From NCBI GenBank assembly GCA_032158295.1, contig CM063248.1, positions 15,672,787 through 15,736,786 of the forward strand: a stretch of DNA of 64,000 nucleotides, given 5' to 3'. Source of the DNA: Pycnopodia helianthoides (lineage: Eukaryota; Echinodermata; Asteroidea; Forcipulatida; Asteriidae). A program made the position numbers and the translations under genes. This document shows, piece by piece, positions 39,301 through 48,300 of the stretch (the first letter of the stretch is position 1; each line of letters opens with the position of its first letter). Below the pieces are notes generated by a model. It searched no databases. It worked only from the letters and a program-made list of their open reading frames with translations, and was not told the origin of the DNA.

Positions 39301-42300
39301 TGATAGTCCTGGAAAGATACAGGCGTGTACGGGATGGGCTATGATGTTATATAACATCATACCAAAGACGGGCAGACCAAAGACTAAAGAGAATAGGAAT
39401 GAACGCGCCATCTGCAATAACAAATAATACAATTTCAAATACTCGCAAATTGCGATATTCAATTTTTCTTACCAAATCGCGGAACATACATGTACTTCAC
39501 ACAAAAGCAAACAATATAAACAATATTTTTCTTTCCAATAAACACACATTGTCTACTCCCCTACCACCCCGACCCCTACCACCCCCAACCCAAACAATGT
39601 TTTCTCTTGTCCAAACTCACCTTTTGATGGCATCAGAATGATCCAAAGCTGCACTCTTGTCCCTGTTGCTGCCAGTGATCAGACTCGCCTCAAAACCGGC
39701 ATCCTTAAATGAAACAAACATTAAATGTGGATAACCAAACACGAAAAGGGACTTCACAAAATGTCACTCAACGCTCTGACCAGAATTTGCTCTTCTTGTT
39801 TTATTTTGTTTGGGTTGGGGGTGATATGGAAATGGAAGTGTGCTAGTGAACTGGGGCCAGTGGGAGCCTGTGTTGCATGTTGACATGCTAGCGGTAACAC
39901 AATTTCCAAGGTGTTTTTATCGGAAGTGTCCTTCCTAAACCCTTACATTTCTGCAAAAACTTGCCTGTTTGAAACTTTCTTGTCATGGACACGACATGAA
40001 TGAAAAAACAAAGTTAAATTTCAAAATCTGAAGTTATCTATAAGATGGTACCTTGATAGCTTTAATAATATCCCTTGGTCCTGTCACTGACGGCTCAAAC
40101 TCAAAGCGCCCTCTGGAGGTTGCTAGGGCCACGGCCGCCAACTTGATGCCTGGTTTTCTGATGAGGGCCGACTCGATTAAAGAAACACAGAGCGCAGGTC
40201 ATACCGATATCTGGCAAGTCAAGATATTAAGAAAAAGAAAAAAATTGCAGGGTATCAATTATCAGAAACAGGCCTGGAGTTCCATTCTTTTAGGGCAAGA
40301 CAAGGACACTAAATTTCACTGAAAAAATATGAAAAGAATGAGAAACACCAGGTGATACCTGCAGCCACAAGTGATTTCATTTATTAGATTCTGGTTGTGA
40401 AGCCAAGGACTCTCAGAAAGCGAACTTAATCACTATACTAGCCAAGACCCCATGGAGAGAAGACAGAGAAGGAAGTTTCAATTTCAGATGTGGGACGAAC
40501 ACCCACATAATTATTCCAGGGAAAACCCATGCAATCCGGTTTTCCCCACCCCCAACCATGCCACAAAATAACCATCATGTCAGTCTCCAAAACCTGCACA
40601 AAATGTCCTTAGTGTCTATCTCAGTTTATTCTCTCCATTTCTGTTCTCCGAATCGGACCTTCTGGTTTAGCCAAGTGCTACATATTTGTACACTGTGGCC
40701 CCATCCAGTTCTTTCGAGTTCAAATTATAATGATGATGTTGGTTTATATGGCACAACAAAGCATCTAAGCGTTCACCTGTGTACTGCTTAGATTTATTCA
40801 CCACATATTCATGTACTGCATGTTAGCACAGTCTTTCATCATTCAAAATTATATTAAACGGTCAAACAGTAGGAGGGTTGACTGTGTACTGTGTAGATGC
40901 AATTCGGCTCCAGTAACACTCACGCCCATATATTTCAAGTGTTACACAATCATGCAACTGCACAGCGGCTTTGTATGATGGCACAACTATGTATAAGTTT
41001 TTAGTTCTGTACTGTATAGATTTATTATCACATTCTATCATGTACTGCAGGCTGGCACAGTTTGTTCATCATTCAAAACAATGGTATTAAACGGTCAAAC
41101 AGTAGGAGGGTTGACTGTGCACTGTGTAGATGCATTCACCACATCATACTGTAGAATGGCATAGTGCATTTTTCAATCGAAACCCCCTGTGGATGCTATA
41201 GAATGGTCACACTGTAGGTTTAAGGCCAGAAATAAGATGCCACCTACATGTAACTCCAGCAAACCCTCTTGGTTCTCTTGTCTTCATCTTCCATGACCGT
41301 GGCTTGAATCCCATGTCGTCAACCATGGTGGCGATCTCGCTTGGGGTCAAATGGCAAGAGTCAAAGGTCACTTCAGCTTTCTGGGCCATCAGGGCAACCA
41401 TGACTGATTTTATACCTGCAGGAAAGCAAAACAAATTTATAAGAAGTAATGGTCACCCAAACATATGATTCTGTTAGGATATAAATCTGTTTTGGGAGGA
41501 GTGTTGAGCCAGTAACCTAGGAAGTAACTATAACTAGTTAACTTGCTGGTGTAACCTTGTATAAATCTGTTTTGTGATGAGTGTTGAGCCAGTAACCTAG
41601 GAAGTAACTATAACTAGTTAACTTGCTGGTGTAACCTTGTATAAATCTGTTTTGTGATGAGTGTTGAGCCAGTAACCTAGGAAGTAACTATAACTAGTAA
41701 ACTCGCTGGTGTAACCATGTATAAATCTGTTTTGGGAGGAGTGTTGGCTTTGAAAAGAGCTGTTGTGGTCTCATTTCAACAGTTACTTCTTTGAATGACG
41801 AGTATTCTGTAAGACATTTATTTTTGCCTAATTTTTGGGCTTAAGCAGACTCTTTGAAATTGGGCCCAGGCAGACGTAACATAAAGTCTACATTCAGATG
41901 ATAGTCTGACATATATAGCATCCCTGATGACAATGTGAAGAACAGACCGCACATGAACATGTGTTAAATTCACCTTTCTTCTTGACGAGTTTATTCTCGA
42001 TGACGGCCACGCATGAGCTGCATGTCATCCCAGTCACGTGAAGGTAGCATTTCTCGGCGTCGCCGTCCATCAAGCTTACTGTCGCCATCTCATCTCCAGT
42101 CCGGGCCGGCTTGAAGGTCACCACATGAGCACCTTGTTGCCGGCTCAGTGGTGAGCTTGTTTTCTTGGGAAGATCCTCTGTTTAATATCGAAACAAAACA
42201 ACAATAGGGTTTCAAAACGTACTCATAATGCGCATTTCGCATTCAAAATTCCTTAGGGTCGCAGGGTTGGCTCGTGCGTAAAGCACTCAGCCTCTCACCA

Positions 42301-45300
42301 CGGTAGCCTCTGGTTCAATTTCCGGCTTAGGCCTATGTGAGTAGAGTTGTGCGTTGGTTCTCTCCTATGCCACAAGGTTTTTTCCCCGGGTCCTCCGGTT
42401 TTCCTCCCTCCAGAAAAATTAAACACTTTCCATCTCTGGCTGTGCTTCATGGTCATATATGAGTTGATGAGGCTGGCTGCCAAGGGCATGTTTTCAGTAC
42501 ATCTTTACTTTGATGGTTAATATTTTTTTTAATAACTAAAGATATTTCTCAAACTTTTCTCTGTGACTGTTGGGTAAACAGACCTATTTGTGCTGCACTT
42601 CATTATGCAAAGATAGTGTAAGATTAATTAAGCCAACATGTGTACACATGCGTACGCTGTCCTGCTATCGATCTACAACCAAGGGCTGCGAAAACCGACA
42701 CTTTGGTGAGGGCTGTCAGTTTCACACATAGCTGAAGACCTTTGGCACCAGCTTCTAACAACATGCTGGCAATAATATGCCTTCCTGAAATTTAAATGAG
42801 TTTGCAAAACCGATATTTTCAGCACCAAAATCATTCAGTTGGTTCCTTTTCAGTCACGTCATGTAGTTCATATAAAAAATCTTGCTTTGTTTTTGCTTAA
42901 AGCCAGGGTATACCTTTGGTAATTACTCCACAAGTTGATGACCATAAAAACATACTTGGTTAAGAGCACTGGAGAGCTGTTGATACTACAAAGCATTATT
43001 AGAAACGACCCCCTTTGAAGTAGTTTTAGAGCGGCCCCAACATTTGAATCGGAGAAAGGCTTCAGGCATGAAGCCTTTCTCAGGCATCTGAAAGCATACA
43101 GTTCTATGCAACAAGGGTGTTTTTTCGTTCATTATTTTCTTGAAACATTAAGACCAATTGAGCCAAAGTTTTCACAGGTTTGTTATTGTATGTATATGTT
43201 GGGATACACCAAGTGAGGATACTAGTTTTTGAAATTTACCAAAAGTATATCCTGCCTTTAAATGACATTGAATGTCCAATTTATGCACATTAATGTAGTA
43301 AGTAAAGTCTGTCCTGAACCAATACGGCTCATCAGGCCAGGGTGTTTATATCCGGTTTCCATTGGCATTAAGTGACTGAGAATATTTCTCAACCACCTGG
43401 ACAGGATGCCAGTCCATCGCAGGTTATTCCCCAGCTCTGGTCTGTACCCATTTGTACTGGAGAGAAGCAATTATAATAAAGTACCTTGCTCAAGGACAGA
43501 CCAAGCCAGAATTCGAACCCACATTCGAATTACAGAACTTGAGTCCACCGCCCTAGACTGCTCGGCCACGACACCCAAAATTAAGATTTGTTCATAATTT
43601 GTTCACATACATGTTTTGTACATGTATGGACTTGAATGTAAATTTTGACAAAAAAACTTTACATGTCACCAAAAGTAAATACATTTTATTCAGTAAAACT
43701 AACTCTCAAATTTTTACATGTGCTTTTAACTTGGAACAGAAAAGCCAACATATGGAGCTGTTTTTTACTTTAGTTATAAACAACAAAAACTTTATATAAA
43801 CCATTGTTACTGGCCAGGGGTGAGAATCATCGCTTACTAAACTGTCTGAAACCATGCTCTAAGTTTTAGGAGGTACGTTGAAATGATGACATTTCCACCT
43901 TTTAATAATCCCTGGAGTTACAGATTTCCACAAGCTTTTGGAAACAGTATCCTCACACAAAAGAAGCAGATAAAAGAGCAGGATTTTTACTATACGTGGA
44001 GAAAATAACAGCTACTTCTTTCACGAGGCAGGCAACAAAAAAAACTAAACTTCTCATCCCTGCATTAGCTCAATCAACCAAATGGGCCCATCTCAAACGT
44101 CTTACCTTGTAAGGAAGCCTCAAACCCCATATCATCAATCGCCTTCCACCAGCTGGCTGGGAGTCACTACTGCAGGATCATACTCCACAGTCCCGGAGCT
44201 ACTAGCAAGGGAGACCTTGATCAACTTCACCCCGCCTCTCTGCCCGATCAGTCCCTCGATGGACTTCACACACGAGTTGCACGTCATCCCCGCGATATTA
44301 ATGGTGACGCTTTCAGACCGGGTCTGCGTTTAGTTTCCGACGGATCAGAAGCAGTCAAACCCCATAGCGTCGATGGCATCGCGTAGAGTCTCCGGGCTGG
44401 TTTGAGAGGGCGTGTAGGTAATTGTTGCATTTTCCGCCTGAAGCGATACCTTGATAACTTGCACGCCGGGCTGGGTTGAGATCATCCTTCGATGTTTCGG
44501 ACGCACGAATTACAAGTCATTCCCTTCACCCCCAAGGTGACTGTTTTGGTTGAGTCGCTGCTCAAATCGACCAACAAGAAGCTTGAAGGCAGAGTGGCAT
44601 CGAACCCCATATCCTCAATCCCTTCCCGTAATGTTTCAGCGGAAGTCTTTTGCAGGTCAAACTCGATCGTGGCTTCTTTCTTGTCGAGAGAAACGTAATT
44701 TTCTTGACGCCGTCAAATGTTGATATCCTCCCTTCGATGGAGCGGACGCAGGAGTTGCACGTCATTCCTTCGACGTGGATTAAAACCGATGTCAGCGAAA
44801 CACCAGCGTCTTCAAGAGTTGCCTCAAATCCCATGTCATCGATGGCATCTCTCAGCGTTGCAGCCGAGACCTTTGAGGATATGTAATGTACGCGCCCTAG
44901 TTTCTCCACCAGCGATACCTGGATCTTCTCCACCCCATCCACGTCAGATATCCGCCCCTCGATAGATCGCACACAAGAGTTGCACGTCATCCCACCGATG
45001 AGGATCACAACTTCTTTTGATTTCTCCACTTTGGTGTCGTCCTCGATGGTAGCATCAAAACCCATATCTTCTATTTCACTGCATAGTTTTGTCGGTGTTA
45101 CGACGGCCGGCCGGTGCCAAATCTCCCACGTTTTGCGTCCAAGGTCACACTAATCCCACACACACCGCTAACAGACGCAATTCTTCCCTTGATGGACTTG
45201 ACGCAAGACTGACACGTCATCCCTTCGATCTTGACGACGGTCATTCGGACACCGGTCTCAAGTGAACCGTCTTGAAGTGAAGCCTCGAATCCCATGTCGT

Positions 45301-48300
45301 CGATTCTGTCCCTCAGCGTTGATTGGTTCGTTTTTGTCGGGTCAAAGGTTAGACAGCTTGTTTTTCTTCGAGTGATACCTGTATAATAAAAAAAAGGAGC
45401 AAAACAAAAACCAGAGTAATTCAAACCACACGTAAACACCTTCATATTGTAGACGAAACTAATCAAATTTGATCACAGCTTTTTTCTCTCCACAATTACA
45501 TGTGTCATTTTTACAAATTCCAGTGCAATAAGCACCTTCAAATTTTGACACTCACAAATTTGGTTCAGATCGCGGTAATTTTTTGTTTCAGTATGATGGC
45601 AGGTATAAATGAACCATACGTGTATCTGGAAACCGACCACAAAAATTGCAGAAAGCTTCCAATCAAAATTGCCTGGCTTTATAAGAGAGAAAGACACACA
45701 GAGAGTGAACAGAAAAAAATGCAGAAACCAAAGTCGGGATAGAGCTCTCATTAATAACCCAGCACCAAACCATCTGCTGAATAATATTATTGCTGGGTAC
45801 AACAAATCTTTCGTAAATTAATATGAAAGCATCTGCTCTCAGTTCACATTCATGTGTTAAGTCACTCAATTATATATTGACTGCATTCATTAATAAATAG
45901 CTGAAGGGTAGATAAGCCTGGCTGAAAGCATACTTCAAAAAAAAATGAAGGCCATTCTGTGCAACTAATTACATTTCAACCGTGCACATAATAAATGCAC
46001 AGTGTGATCCTAAGTCCATGTACATATCTATGATTGTGACTTGAACAATGTACCGGTACAGTAATTTGTGGTGTACATCAATAATGGATTTATGTAAATT
46101 CGCCTTCGCCTAAAGTAATGAATTAACAATCAAAATGTCCTCTCTTTCATTTGGAACATTCCCCATTAACTGAACAAACTTTATATTCATGCCCCTTGGT
46201 TGTGTGTTGTGGGGGGGGGGGCTAAAGTGTTACATGACACGGTGACATTTAATGCATGACAGTTGGTAACTTAAAAAAGCAGTAGGCTACCGTCATCTGA
46301 AAACAACATTCCCCATGTTTTACTTTTAAGACATTTATGCAAAAAAAATGGGTTGGCTCAAAAATATTTGCACACAATGAACTGATGACTTAGCCTGTGC
46401 CGGTCACAGGGTTACCCGACCGATGGTCTAATTACACGATTACATTTTTTTACGGTTCGGATAACTGTAAAAAAATTCACTCGAAAGTGCCACAAAACGC
46501 AAACCACACTGAAATCATTATGTAAACATCGCACAATCCGTGCGACACACAAGCAGTCACATCGTTTCCAACTTGTACAGGCTTGTATTCTTTGTCATCT
46601 ACCTTACCTTGCATGCTACAATAAAGGCAAGAAACACTGAACGCTAGAGGTCGTTTTCAGAACAATGCGATGCATGCGAGCATTACGCCCTAGCCCTGTT
46701 GTGATGGCAAAGTTTTACAGCGTGCATAAAACTACTGTGCGCATAACACCTTCTAGGCCTACCTGTTTTGTATGTAAACCTTTTATCCCACCAGAAGGAT
46801 GTGAGCAATAAAGAGGCTTGCCTTTTTATACCTCTCTCGCTAGTACAAAATGTTTGTATCCAACCGCTATTTCCTTGTTGGATCATTTGCATATGGTTCC
46901 TTCTTGTGAGCCCCCGCCCCCAACCCAACCACACACAAAGGCACAGATGTATGGAAAAGCTTTTTCACTATTCCATATTTCATATTAAATGGAGATGCTT
47001 TCCAAGACTAAACTAGCCAGCCAGACCACTCGGAGTGAATTTTAACTGGTCCTCTTGTATTTTAACTGCCCACTGTTAAGGGAGACAGGAAACAGTTGTA
47101 CAAACACATCAGGGCCAAATTTTTATAAAGCCTGTAAGCACAAAAAATGCTAAGCACAGAACAAAATATTGCTTACCGGAAACTGGCTATCAGCCTACAT
47201 TCCATATAGTTTACATTGTTGCGACTGGTACCCCACACATCTTTTGCTTAGCAGAGAAATGTGTTAATCAATATTTTCTGCTAAACAGCTTTATGAAATT
47301 GGGCCACAGATGCCTTACTTACTTATTTTGAATTGTGCATAACAGCAAAAAAACAACACAATTTGATGCATCAAGCAGGACAAAGCAGGCCTCAGAATAT
47401 CCACGGCAATGCCATTTTAAGCTCTTCGTTAAGATCACCAAAGTGCCCTTTAACAAGAAAATCCGCCACACCCCTTCAGGGTCAAGTCCTAAATAGGCAA
47501 CAATAAATCACTGGTATTTTTTAAGGCTGTTTGTGGCTGAATGCCAAAAAGAACCAACAATACAGCACAATTTACAATTCACACTTCAACAAGGGTTGCA
47601 ATTAGGTTTTTGCAATTCTGATTGGTCGTTCCATGGCAACAACAGTGTGATGTTATACCATATTCAATATTGTATGGTCCATATCACACCCTGTGTATTG
47701 CCCTGTTCTAACTCAGCGTATTGTGCCATATTTTGTGTGAAACAGAAAAAGATCCCATATCAAATCGGCCTTCATTTTACTGCCATCAAGTCCTTTCTAA
47801 CCAAATTTTAAAACACACATTTTAAAGTCATCCTTACTTCTCCATTTATGTTGCAAAACATATGGGGGCTAAAGCCATCTGGATTCTGGGCCAGAACCAT
47901 AACATTTTATATATTTATTAGACATTCAAAGTCCTTTTTTGAAAGTCTAGATAAGGGATTATCATAAAAGTTGATATCTATTACATTTATCAAACTATGT
48001 CGGGCTTGTCGTAAATCATAAAGCTAGTCATGGTTGACGTTTTTCTAATCATTTCTACAATCAACTTTGAGGGTTTGATAGATGTAAGTTTTGAGGCACT
48101 GCATGGCATGTGGTGGTGACAGTTTGGCTGGTGCATTCACCTCAAGTTCTGGGCCCAATCTTATGGCACTGCTTATAACAGAACTCTGCACTTACAGATT
48201 CCCTGTAAAGAATGGGATTCTGTGACTCCTAAGGTGCAGAATTCTTCAGGAATAAGCAGAGCTGTGAAATTGGGCACTGGTGGCCTAATCATCGGAGTGT

